From CAZCCC01 sp964497245 (GTDB lineage: Bacteria > Patescibacteriota > Patescibacteriia > Buchananbacterales > UBA6539), in assembly GCA_964497245.1 (NCBI GenBank), contig CAZCCC010000006.1, positions 1-46,924 of the forward strand: a stretch of DNA of 46,924 nt. Reading direction: 5' to 3'. Within the stretch, counting starts at the first letter, position 1. Every line of letters begins with the position of its first letter. The notes beneath the pieces were generated by a model. The model made no database searches, was not told where the DNA came from, and saw only the letters and a program-made list of their open reading frames with translations. This document shows positions 39,725 to 46,924 of this stretch, in pieces. The position numbers were made by a program, and so were the translations under genes.

Positions 39725-41083
39725 TTAGAGAATGAAGTTAGCAATTGAAAAATAAATAATAACCCCTGAGATATCGGCTATTGAAGTAACTAGGGGTCCG
39801 CTGGCACTGGCCGGATCACGTTTTAATTTGGTAAAAATAAAAGGCAAAGACATTCCTATTAAAGAACCGGAAACAACAATCAATATCATTGAAATTCCAA
39901 CAACCAAGGCAATCTGCTGGCCTCCCCTAATAGCTCCTATTGCCCCGGCGCCAAAAGCCATAGTAATTCCTAAAAGTAAAGATATAATTAGTTCCCTCTT
40001 GATTAATTTAAACCAATCTTTAATTTTAACGTCACCGGTTCCCAAAGCGCGCACCATCAAAATTGCCGCTTGAGACCCGGCATTTCCACCGCTGTCAATA
40101 AGCAAGGGCAAAAATAAAACTAAAACCAAGGACCTTGCTATCACATCTTCAAACCTGGCTATCGCCGCTCCGGAGAATATATTGACAAAAATCAAAAGCA
40201 TTAACCAAAAAATACGATGTTTATACAAAAATAAGACTGAAGCGTCTAATATATTCCCCATAAAGACCGAGTCTCCTTTGCCGGAGAGCACTCCGCCAAA
40301 TTTATGAAAATCCTCAGTTGTTTCCTCTTCCTGAATATCCATCAAATCATCAATTGTAACTATTCCGACTAGCCTGCTCTGTGGGTCAACAACCGGCAAG
40401 GCGGTACGATTATATTTTTTTATAACATAGACGGCCTTTTCCTGATCTTCAAAAGCGGATAGAATTACCAATGGCTTGACATGAATATCTTTTATTTTTT
40501 GGTCGGATTTAGCCAAAATCAAATTTGAAAGCGGGATTTCCCTGACTAACCGACCTTCATTGTCAGTACAATAAATTACATCAATTGTCTCTTTATCATT
40601 GGCTTTTTCCCTTATGTAATCAATTGTTTCTTTAGCTGTCCATTCCGAATTAACTGAAATAAATTCTGGGGTCATTACCCTGCCAACACTTTCTTTCGGA
40701 TAGCTAAAAATCTTTTTCAGCTGTTTTAAATCATTTGGATTTAATAGCTTCAAAAGAGGAGAAGCAATTTCTTCAGGCAACTCTTCAAAAAGCGAAGTTC
40801 TATCATCGGGCTCAATCTCAGCCAAAAGGTCAATGATTTCTTTTGTCCTTAAACTGGAAATAAAAAATTCTTGAAGGCTCGGCTCAAAATATGAAAATAT
40901 TTTTGCAGCGAATTTCTTATGCAAAAGACGATAAACAATTAATTGAAATTCGGGCTCAATTTCTTTGATTAATTCCGCCGCTTCCGAAGCATGCAAATTT
41001 TTGAATTTATTTTTAACCTTATCAAACCTTTTAGAAGCCAAAAGTTTTTCAATATAATTTTTTTTTGTTTTTGATTTAATCAT
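39725..41083 (-). CDS. mgtE: Magnesium transporter MgtE
   Basis: 452 residues, normal for MgtE. The N-terminal superhelical domain (about 1-130, with repeats like LAEIEPDDRTSLFEELPEE) is followed by two CBS domains (about 135-260) and five TM segments (about 285-452). The Mg2+-selective motif ISMILIVVSGSLIGMSLP and the PADPASASGP-type DPASASGPLVTSIAD are present. The N domain and CBS pair sense cytoplasmic Mg2+ and close the channel. It stands alone on the minus strand. Confidence 0.95.
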   Translation of the reverse strand: MIKSKTKKNYIEKLLASKRFDKVKNKFKNLHASEAAELIKEIEPEFQLIVYRLLHKKFAAKIFSYFEPSLQEFFISSLRTKEIIDLLAEIEPDDRTSLFEELPEEIASPLLKLLNPNDLKQLKKIFSYPKESVGRVMTPEFISVNSEWTAKETIDYIREKANDKETIDVIYCTDNEGRLVREIPLSNLILAKSDQKIKDIHVKPLVILSAFEDQEKAVYVIKKYNRTALPVVDPQSRLVGIVTIDDLMDIQEEETTEDFHKFGGVLSGKGDSVFMGNILDASVLFLYKHRIFWLMLLIFVNIFSGAAIARFEDVIARSLVLVLFLPLLIDSGGNAGSQAAILMVRALGTGDVKIKDWFKLIKRELIISLLLGITMAFGAGAIGAIRGGQQIALVVGISMILIVVSGSLIGMSLPFIFTKLKRDPASASGPLVTSIADISGVIIYFSIANFIL

Positions 41084-41106
41084 TTATTTCTATGATAAAT
41101 ATTTAA

Positions 41107-43278
41107 TTAATTATTTATAATTTCAAAAATTATTGAATGGGGCAATTCACGGTAACCGCCGGAATTATACAAAACAAATTCCGGCATGCTGATCTTGCAA
41201 CCGTCTTCTGTCATACCAGTGATTACTCCTTTTTGAACAACACTCCAATCCATTTCTGTTTTAGGTATATTTACTACATCACCGCTTATTTCATTGTACA
41301 CGTCCCATCCTGGTGTTTTAAAATCGCCGTTTTTTGTCTTTATTTCAAAAGTCCCATCTGAAATAACCGAATCTGCACTTAAATCAAATTCCAAAATATG
41401 ATCATAGGCAAAATCCATTTTACTGGCCGAAATCCCATAAAGTCCTTGGGGTGGAAAAGTTTCAAAATAATTAACTTTTATTTCCCATTTTCCCAGATAA
41501 GGATATTTGGCTTTTGCCGGAACTGAATCTTTTATTAATCTGCCTTCGGCTTTATATTTCAGGGTGCCCACATAGCCGGCAGTTAAGGCAAAAATAGGCT
41601 TAATTTCCATAGTTTCTGCCTGATCAATTGCATAACAAGTATCAACGTTTTTTATTTTAATTTCCGCATCTATAATTTTTTCTTTAATTTCCGCATTGGA
41701 AAAAATTAAAACTACTTTTTCTAAATTTTCATCAGACTTGTCAAAACAAAAACTTCGTTTTTCTGTTTCTGTCCAGTCTTCAATATAAGTAGCTCCATTT
41801 TTAGGATAAATAATCGCTTTAATAGCAGCTTTGTCGGTTTTTGAGGTGAAATTTTTTAAATCTTTAAAAGTCATTTTTCTTATTTCATTATCTTGATTCA
41901 TTATAGGAAATGTAATAACTTGCGCTGAAAGAGGGACAAGATCTTTTGTTGAATAGGATAATTCACCAAGACCACTAATAAAGTTAGTTTCAGAATTACT
42001 GCTTGATTCGGAAGAATCACTTGGAAAAATTTTGCTTTGATCTGAATTTTTATAATTTTCAATAGGTTTTTGGTTATAATTCCAAAGCGTGAATTCCTTC
42101 CAATTTTTCTTAAATCCTCCATCAATGGTTTTTTCCGCACTGATTAGAGGGTCACCGTTTCCCTGACAACCTTCAAAAATTTTTGTAATGACCATTCTGT
42201 CGTAGGTATTTGATAAATAAAAAGGGAAAACATACGCACCATATTCAAAATTTTCTCCATTTTTAAACAAGCTGGTTTCGCTTTTAGAAATAAAATTTCC
42301 AACCCAGCCCTGCTCAGTGTTTTCTTTGGGATAAATAAAATCCTCAGACCAAGTGGCAGTTCCTTCAATCCACCACCAATTTTTTTTATACAGCCAGCAA
42401 TCAAAAGCGCGTTGAAACGCATGAAAAAGCTCATGAACCGTTGTTGTTTTTATATTCCTATCATCTAAATTACTATTAATAATGATGAAGCTGCTTCGCC
42501 CATTGCCGTTGTCTGGAACATTAACGCCATAAGCGGTGCCAAGCTGGTCAAAACCGGACGGTCCGATATAAATATCGGTTTTATCGTCTCCTCCCAAAAT
42601 GCCGTCAGAAGGCGGAATTTTTCCCAATAAACCGACGAATTGGGCATATGCTTGATTGGTATTTAAATTGGCAACAATTTTTTGAGCAATATTATAATAA
42701 ATTTTGGTAATTTTTTCTTCACCATTAATCACTTCTTTTTTCTCCAAATACCAAACTTTAATTTTTCCGTCGTCAGTTATAAGTTTTTCATCGGATTTAT
42801 ACGAAAATGGACGATCAAAAGCGCTAGCTTGTTTTATCTTAAACCAACTTGTTTGAGTTGAACTAACCTCTCCGTTTAAAAGCTTACTGATAAAACTCTG
42901 CGGATTGTCAGGACGAAAAAAATAAGGCTCTAAAATCTTTTTTGTTTCCGCAGAAAAATTATTCCAATTTTCATTTATTTCGGCAAAAGTACCCTCATCT
43001 TCAAAAGGCTTATTTTCGGTATTATATTCTTTGGGCATAGTCGGATCATTAAATAAAAATTTAACTTTGTAAATCAAAGCCGTGTCCAAATCAATTTTGC
43101 CTTCATCTAGATCTTTTTGAATAAAATAAATTCCGGTCGGTTCGGTACTGTAGCGTAAGTCGATAAATTCATTTTCATCAATCTTGGTTTTTTTGTCTTT
43201 TGGTAAAAAGAAATAAAGACCCGCTCCTGTGGCTACGATGATTAAAATAATGACGGCTAAAATGAGTTTGTTTTTCAT
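41107..43278 (-). CDS. Secreted gluzincin-like metallopeptidase
   Basis: 723 residues with an N-terminal signal anchor (about 4-26). The peptidase core has HELFH (His282, Glu283, His286) in TTVHELFHAFQRAF, and Glu305 in WWWIEGTATWSEDF, 19 residues after the second His. HExxH plus a downstream Glu is the gluzincin pattern. The long C-terminal part (about 430-723) is beta-rich by appearance and may be a binding domain. It probably acts outside the cell or on host/neighbour proteins; the substrate is unknown. No promoter is obvious. Confidence 0.7.
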   Translation of the reverse strand: MKNKLILAVIILIIVATGAGLYFFLPKDKKTKIDENEFIDLRYSTEPTGIYFIQKDLDEGKIDLDTALIYKVKFLFNDPTMPKEYNTENKPFEDEGTFAEINENWNNFSAETKKILEPYFFRPDNPQSFISKLLNGEVSSTQTSWFKIKQASAFDRPFSYKSDEKLITDDGKIKVWYLEKKEVINGEEKITKIYYNIAQKIVANLNTNQAYAQFVGLLGKIPPSDGILGGDDKTDIYIGPSGFDQLGTAYGVNVPDNGNGRSSFIIINSNLDDRNIKTTTVHELFHAFQRAFDCWLYKKNWWWIEGTATWSEDFIYPKENTEQGWVGNFISKSETSLFKNGENFEYGAYVFPFYLSNTYDRMVITKIFEGCQGNGDPLISAEKTIDGGFKKNWKEFTLWNYNQKPIENYKNSDQSKIFPSDSSESSSNSETNFISGLGELSYSTKDLVPLSAQVITFPIMNQDNEIRKMTFKDLKNFTSKTDKAAIKAIIYPKNGATYIEDWTETEKRSFCFDKSDENLEKVVLIFSNAEIKEKIIDAEIKIKNVDTCYAIDQAETMEIKPIFALTAGYVGTLKYKAEGRLIKDSVPAKAKYPYLGKWEIKVNYFETFPPQGLYGISASKMDFAYDHILEFDLSADSVISDGTFEIKTKNGDFKTPGWDVYNEISGDVVNIPKTEMDWSVVQKGVITGMTEDGCKISMPEFVLYNSGGYRELPHSIIFEIINN

Positions 43279-43481
43279 ATTATTTTTAATTAAATATTTT
43301 CTAAGCCTAGTCTGCTCCTTATTGATCTCTTTACATATTCCCTTTACTCATCATCAAGAAATTTTCCATGCTCTTTATAAAAATAATCTTAAATTTTTTT
43401 CAGGATACACTTTGTTTAATTATTAAAAAATATAATCAATTTCCTCCTGTTTCACTTATCCAACCTCAACCTTATTATACC

Positions 43482-43508
43482 AAAAAATCGCCTTGAGGGC
43501 GATTTTTT
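43482..43508. terminator. Bidirectional terminator of the cold-shock gene
   Basis: AAAAAATCGCC (43482-43492) pairs with GGCGATTTTTT (43498-43508). It ends the minus-strand cold-shock gene and carries T runs in both directions. Confidence 0.85.
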
Positions 43509-43529
43509 GTTAACTTCTTTTTCAAAAAG

Positions 43530-43727
43530 TTAGATTTTTTTGACAGAAACTGCAGCCGGACCTTTTGGGGTTTCGTTTAACTCAAAACTTACCTTATCAC
43601 CTTCACTGAGTTCGCTGAAGTCAGTTCCAACCAATTCACTGGCGTGAAAAAATAAATCTTTTTGTCCGCCATCTTGAGCAATAAAACCGAAGTTTTTATC
43701 AGTCAATTTTTTAATTGTTCCTTCCAT
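43530..43727 (-). CDS. Cold-shock domain protein
   Basis: 65-residue single OB-fold RNA chaperone. RNP1 is KNFGFIAQ and RNP2 is DLFFHASEL. Length matches CspA-type proteins (65-70). The start MEGTIKKL is family-typical. The minus-strand leader is long and has a 10-bp inverted repeat (GAATATATGG with CCATATATTC at 43747-43796), which could be a temperature-sensitive or regulatory element. A strong terminator follows. Confidence 0.93.
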   Translation of the reverse strand: MEGTIKKLTDKNFGFIAQDGGQKDLFFHASELVGTDFSELSEGDKVSFELNETPKGPAAVSVKKI

Positions 43728-43760
43728 TTAAATGGGGGTTATTTTCGAATATATGGTTTT

Positions 43761-43925
43761 TTAGAAATTCGACTTTATTATTTCTTCCATATATTCTTTG
43801 GTGACCCTAATGGGAATCCCTGCCAGAAGTATGCGCCGAAAGCGCATCAGCTTTTGGCTGAAATCTGCCTCATATACATTAAAGGCAAAAGACCTCTGAT
43901 GCCAGGGATAATTTGCACCAAACAA
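43761..43925 (-). pseudogene. Possible gene remnant abutting tRNA-Glu
   Basis: A frame of 54 codons opens right at the tRNA-Glu 3' end (TTG at 43925-43923) and ends with TAA at 43763-43761. It reads GANYPWHQRSFAFNVYE, then IRVTKEYMEEIIKSNF near the stop. The composition is protein-like and unlike the intergenic DNA around it. No ATG or ribosome-binding site is available, because the upstream end is the tRNA. It may be the C-terminal end of a gene cut off at the tRNA, or chance. Confidence 0.35.
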
Positions 43926-44006
43926 TGACCCCGAGGGGAATCGAACCCCTGTTGCCAGGATGAAAACCTGGTGTCCTAACCACTAGACGACGGGGCCATT
44001 GTTTGG
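43918..44006 (-). repeat. Inverted repeat that extends the tRNA-Glu acceptor stem
   Basis: CCAAACAAT (43918-43926) and ATTGTTTGG (43998-44006) are perfect complements next to the acceptor arms. They add 9 Watson-Crick pairs (plus two outer G-T pairs) to the acceptor stem of the precursor, including the discriminator base. Confidence 0.85.
43926..43997 (-). tRNA. tRNA-Glu (TTC)
   Basis: A full cloverleaf on the minus strand with acceptor arms GGCCCCG and CGGGGTC (one G-T pair), anticodon stem CCAGG/CCTGG, anticodon TTC (43964-43962) and T-arm AGGGGTTCGATTCCCCT. Discriminator A at 43926. CCA is not encoded (TTG follows). The acceptor stem runs on into a flanking inverted repeat, as in tRNA-Arg. 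Confidence 0.95.
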
Positions 44007-44079
44007 CATAAAATAAAAACCTGGCTATTTTAATTATTTAATAATTACTTATACACCTAAATAATAAGCTTTAAATAAC

Positions 44080-44147
44080 AATTAACAGCTGGCATTTAAC
44101 TATTAACGCTTGCTTTTCGGTTAACGGTTAATTGCCAGCTGTTAATT
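44080..44147. repeat. Large inverted repeat downstream of the surface protein gene
   Basis: AATTAACAGCTGGCA (44080-44094) and TGCCAGCTGTTAATT (44133-44147) form a perfect 15-bp stem. The 38-nt loop has further TTAAC/GTTAA pairing. There is no T run on either strand at the expected side, so it is not a standard terminator. It may be a mobile repeat or a 3' end-stabilising hairpin. Confidence 0.7.
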
Positions 44148-44274
44148 ACCAAAAAAATTAATTATATTATAACACCAATATAATAGCTTAATTTATTTAA
44201 TTAGTCAAATTTAATTCCAAATTTAAAGAGGCAAAATCTAAAGCAAAATCTTAACCTAAAAAGCTACTGATAGA

Positions 44275-46518
44275 TTATTCAACTATTTGACCATCTCTGT
44301 AAGAATCAAGGTGAATCCGATTTATCTCAACAATTTCAGCCCAATTATAATTATTCTTATCAAAAACTTCGGCCGATTTAATCAATCTCTTTGTATTTCC
44401 TTCTAACAAATAAACACTTTTATTAGCTGCACTCTTTATTAGTTTAGTCCTGGGATAAGCTTGAATATCTGAAGAATCAACACGGGAAACATTACCCCAA
44501 TAGTTATTTTCATAGCTGATAAAAACAGTCGGGGAAGGGATTTCAATCCTCAACCATTGAATTTCAGGCCTCTGAAATAAATAATGAATAGTTGAGTCAT
44601 TGGGAGTTCTAACCAACCTTGCATTGGGATATCTGTCCAAAACTTGCCGGGAAATTATTTTTACCTCAGACCAATTACATTGGTATTTGGCAAAAGCTTG
44701 CGGGCTGGTAATATAATGTTTATGCCCATTTTCCAAGATTGCCCAAACATCAGGAGTATCAGCAGTTTTATACAAAGCAACAAATTTGGAATATCCTAAA
44801 TTGGGATTACAAACATATTGTGACTGGGATGAAGAGTCAGTTTTAACTCCTAAAACTTGGGGGAGGACAGGATCAGGTCCGCCAACTCCTGAATCGGAAC
44901 TAACCGGCTTTTTATAATTTATAATATCTTCAATTTCATAGCCCTTTGGTAATGGATGAAACTTAAGTCGTGGATCCGGTTCAAAGGAAAAAACTGAGCT
45001 ATGACGGCTTCGTTCAGCAAACCATATTTCCAACTTATGATAACCGGCTGAAAAATATATTTCCTTTCTGTCTGTTTTGGCAGAATGAACTCCATTCAAA
45101 TCAGTTATCATTTTGCCATTAATAAAAACCCAGCAATCATCATCACAAGTGACGGAATAACTATAGTTTCCATTCTCCGGCACATTAATCACTGCCCTCC
45201 AGTGGACGGCAAAATGAAAAGGATCACCCGGTTTTCCTTCATCAACTGGAAAAAAATTACGACCAAAATCTATTCTGGGATCAATTCGACTAAAACTGAA
45301 ATATTTTTGATCGTACCAATAATTCTTCCAGGCAACAACCGGATTGGGTATTTCCGATCCGCGAAAAAGCTCCATTCCGGGATCATTTATAGTTAAATTA
45401 TAATAAAGGCCATAAAAACCAAAGTCTTTTTCAAAATCAATATTTTCAATTTTTGCACCCAAAACAGTGGCAGTACCATCATATTGTTGCTGACCTGAAA
45501 AAACATCTCCGGTCTGTCCTGAAGGAACACTTGATTTTGTAATAAAGGAATGTCCGACTGACTTTATTTTTTTATTAAAAACATCTTGAACCTCAATTTC
45601 AAAATAATAAACAGTTCCATGAGTCAAGCCGGTCAGAATAACTCCTTTTTGAAAATCTCTTGGTGAATCAGCGGAAACAGTCCTGTTCAGAGAAGTTGGG
45701 CTAACCCCATACCTAACCATCCCACTGCTTAATTTATTAGTCCTCCAGGAAATTATTGTTGAATTTTCCGTAATATTTAAATCATTTTCGGAAATTGGTT
45801 TAATATCATAAATTATTAGATCATCATTGTCAACTCGATTAGTAATGTCGGTTCTAAAATCCATATCATACCAAGTCGCTGTGTTATTGTTAGCGTCTTT
45901 TGATCTTATTTTAAAATGATATGAGGTAGCCGGACTTAAACCGGTTAAAGTAATGTCATGCATCTGAACTCTGGCTCCATCGGTTTTTTTAAGCCCATAG
46001 GTGTTAGTTTTTCCATATTCAACTTCACTATTTGACGGTTTATCCGTAATCCATTGAATTGTGGCGGTAGTGCCGGTTGTATAAACAACTCTGACATCAG
46101 AAATTTTTGGAGCTTGAGTATCTTGGAATTTATTAGTTTTAAAAACTTGTTCAAAAGAGGATACCTCAACTAAACCATCTGAAGCAGTTATTTTTAAATA
46201 ATATGATGTTTCAGGCAAAAGTCCGGTTAAATTAGCAGTATTGCTGTTTTGTTTTAAAGGTATTTTAATTATTCTATTGTAATTACCAGGAGACGTGCCA
46301 TATTCAATAAGAGCTTCAGCCTGCCGGTTTGTTATCCAAGAAACAGTAGCCGTTCTGTCGGTTTTTACAATATTAATATTAGAAATAACCAATGGCTCAA
46401 GGGCAAAAATATCTAAAAATGGCATAAAAACAACCAATAAAACCATTAATAAAATTAATTGATAATTAGTCAATTTTTTTGCTAAATTTATTGATTTTCT
46501 TAGTTTGATTAATTGCAT
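44275..46518 (-). CDS. Secreted FN3/PA14-like surface protein
   Basis: I start at the Met at 46518 (747 residues): a consensus promoter (46574-46546) lies inside the longer frame and the new start gives a clean signal peptide (about 15-42). Three fibronectin type III domains follow (about 43-135, 140-230 and 240-330; WITNRQAEALIEYG, WITDKPSNSEVEYG and WRTNKLSSGMVRYG mark the strands). A PA14/fibro-slime-like domain (about 365-530) has the CDDDCWVFING core. The C-terminal 170 residues repeat a short module (VWAILENGHKHYITS type) shared with the 6125-7714 protein. It is probably an adhesin or glycan-binding surface protein; no sortase motif or C-terminal TM is seen. Confidence 0.85.
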   Translation of the reverse strand: MQLIKLRKSINLAKKLTNYQLILLMVLLVVFMPFLDIFALEPLVISNINIVKTDRTATVSWITNRQAEALIEYGTSPGNYNRIIKIPLKQNSNTANLTGLLPETSYYLKITASDGLVEVSSFEQVFKTNKFQDTQAPKISDVRVVYTTGTTATIQWITDKPSNSEVEYGKTNTYGLKKTDGARVQMHDITLTGLSPATSYHFKIRSKDANNNTATWYDMDFRTDITNRVDNDDLIIYDIKPISENDLNITENSTIISWRTNKLSSGMVRYGVSPTSLNRTVSADSPRDFQKGVILTGLTHGTVYYFEIEVQDVFNKKIKSVGHSFITKSSVPSGQTGDVFSGQQQYDGTATVLGAKIENIDFEKDFGFYGLYYNLTINDPGMELFRGSEIPNPVVAWKNYWYDQKYFSFSRIDPRIDFGRNFFPVDEGKPGDPFHFAVHWRAVINVPENGNYSYSVTCDDDCWVFINGKMITDLNGVHSAKTDRKEIYFSAGYHKLEIWFAERSRHSSVFSFEPDPRLKFHPLPKGYEIEDIINYKKPVSSDSGVGGPDPVLPQVLGVKTDSSSQSQYVCNPNLGYSKFVALYKTADTPDVWAILENGHKHYITSPQAFAKYQCNWSEVKIISRQVLDRYPNARLVRTPNDSTIHYLFQRPEIQWLRIEIPSPTVFISYENNYWGNVSRVDSSDIQAYPRTKLIKSAANKSVYLLEGNTKRLIKSAEVFDKNNYNWAEIVEINRIHLDSYRDGQIVE

Positions 46519-46545
46519 ATTATATATTTTATTTACTAATTTTAA

Positions 46546-46574
46546 ATTATAGCATAACTTTGATATTTTGTCAA
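46546..46574 (-). promoter_or_regulatory. Consensus promoter of the surface protein gene
   Basis: On the minus strand: TTGACA (46574-46569), a 17-bp spacer and TATAAT (46551-46546), both perfect matches to consensus. Start expected near 46540, about 20 nt before the chosen ATG. Confidence 0.9.
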
Positions 46575-46836
46575 TTATTTTACTTTTAAATATAACTTCA
46601 ATGAGTAAACATATAGTAAAAGAAGACAATAATATTAGATAAAATAAATAGTTGCCACTCAAATTTTTTTACTTTTAAGACAGCAAGCAATATAACAACT
46701 GGCGATAAATTAACAATAACGCTAATTTGTTTGATTATTATATAAACAAAATCTCTGCAGCAATAACCGCAATCTGTTAAATTCATTATAAGATTATTTT
46801 TTGTATTCCTGCCTGCCCATCTACAACAAAGGATAA

Positions 46837-46924
46837 TAAAGGGTATTAACCGCGGAGCAAGCTCCGCCCACTTCTTCCGCAGTCCCGACGTAAAGTCGGG
46901 ACGGGGTATTAACCCTTTTTGGCT
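46837..46924. repeat. Dispersed repeat copy, cut by the window edge
   Basis: AATAAAGGGTATTAACC (near 46835-46851), then hairpins GCGGAGC/GCTCCGC (46852-46867) and GTCCCGAC/GTCGGGAC (46882-46902), then a second GGGTATTAACCC (46904-46915) with TTTTTGGCT. The core is duplicated around a GC-rich insert, unlike the other copies. Confidence 0.7.

Larger units (their letters stand above)
43728..44274 (-). other. Intergenic stretch with tRNA-Glu and inverted repeats
   Basis: From right to left on the minus strand: a large inverted repeat (44080-44147), tRNA-Glu with its flanking stem (43918-44006), a possible gene remnant (43761-43925) and the cold-shock leader. The remaining AT-rich parts show nothing recognisable. 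Confidence 0.6.
46519..46924. other. Right-edge intergenic stretch
   Basis: Holds the promoter of the surface protein (46546-46574), an AT-rich part without recognisable genes, and a repeat copy at the edge (46837-46924). A 62-residue minus-strand frame at 46598-46786 has no ribosome-binding site and a composition I do not trust. Confidence 0.6.

Noticed and set aside
44275..46662. Longer N-terminus (48 extra residues) for the FN3/PA14 surface protein
   Set aside because: A consensus promoter lies within the extra part, and the shorter start gives a typical signal peptide.
46598..46786. 62-residue minus-strand frame near the right edge
   Set aside because: No ribosome-binding site or promoter, overlaps another frame I also trimmed, and has no recognisable pattern beyond AT-driven hydrophobicity.

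Overview
The window looks like part of the chromosome of a Candidate Phyla Radiation (Patescibacteria, Parcubacteria-like) bacterium. This is inferred from the gene set and style, not from a database search. The DNA is AT-rich and densely packed, many genes lack a Shine-Dalgarno sequence, and enzymes are compact (TruB without a C-terminal domain, a small RNase III). Core informational genes sit beside type IV pilus ATPases, 7TM sensor kinases and large secreted proteins with FN3, PA14-like or HExxH domains. No amino-acid or lipid biosynthesis pathway is visible. There is no CRISPR array, transposase or prophage.

Layout: (1) 500-6076 is a tight plus-strand run of two kinase-less 7TM modules, an acyl-ACP-reductase-like dehydrogenase, NAD synthetase and a 7TM-GAF histidine kinase. 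(2) 6125-12084 carries a secreted metallopeptidase-like protein, an L,D-transpeptidase, argS, a lone receiver domain, a ferredoxin and a 3D-domain wall protein. (3) 12289-17439 holds tRNA-Cys (with a partial 3'-end copy 105 bp downstream), infB, rbfA, nrnA, clpP and a membrane-anchored transglutaminase-like protein. (4) 17534-18073 is a SAM riboswitch followed by two terminators and a small zinc-ribbon gene. (5) 18240-21434 holds rny with a long structured leader, the ymdB-like phosphodiesterase and HU. (6) 21444-29148 is minus strand: an SDR oxidoreductase, tRNA-Lys, tRNA-Arg, then pilT, rnc, nusB, rpmF, gyrA, a hypothetical and a degenerate MBL-fold protein. (7) 29498-35673 is plus strand: an S1 protein, ftsH, a membrane protein and pilB. 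(8) 35901-46574 is mostly minus strand: tsaD, tsaE, truB, mgtE, a secreted gluzincin-like protein, a cold-shock protein, tRNA-Glu and a large FN3/PA14 surface protein.

Themes: the tRNAs and tRNA-related enzymes (argS, tsaD, tsaE, truB) and the ribosome factors (infB, rbfA, rpmF, S1) form the translation core. rny, the ymdB-like gene, rnc, nrnA, clpP and ftsH form RNA and protein turnover. pilB, pilT and the secreted proteins fit a surface-attached lifestyle.

Most notable signals: the 7TM/dehydrogenase/NadE/kinase operon; two CCA-less tRNA genes (Arg and Glu) whose acceptor stems are extended by perfect flanking inverted repeats, while the two CCA-encoding tRNAs lack this; a SAM riboswitch in front of an unknown zinc ribbon; an rny leader with mutually exclusive pairings near the ribosome-binding site; and a dispersed palindromic repeat family.
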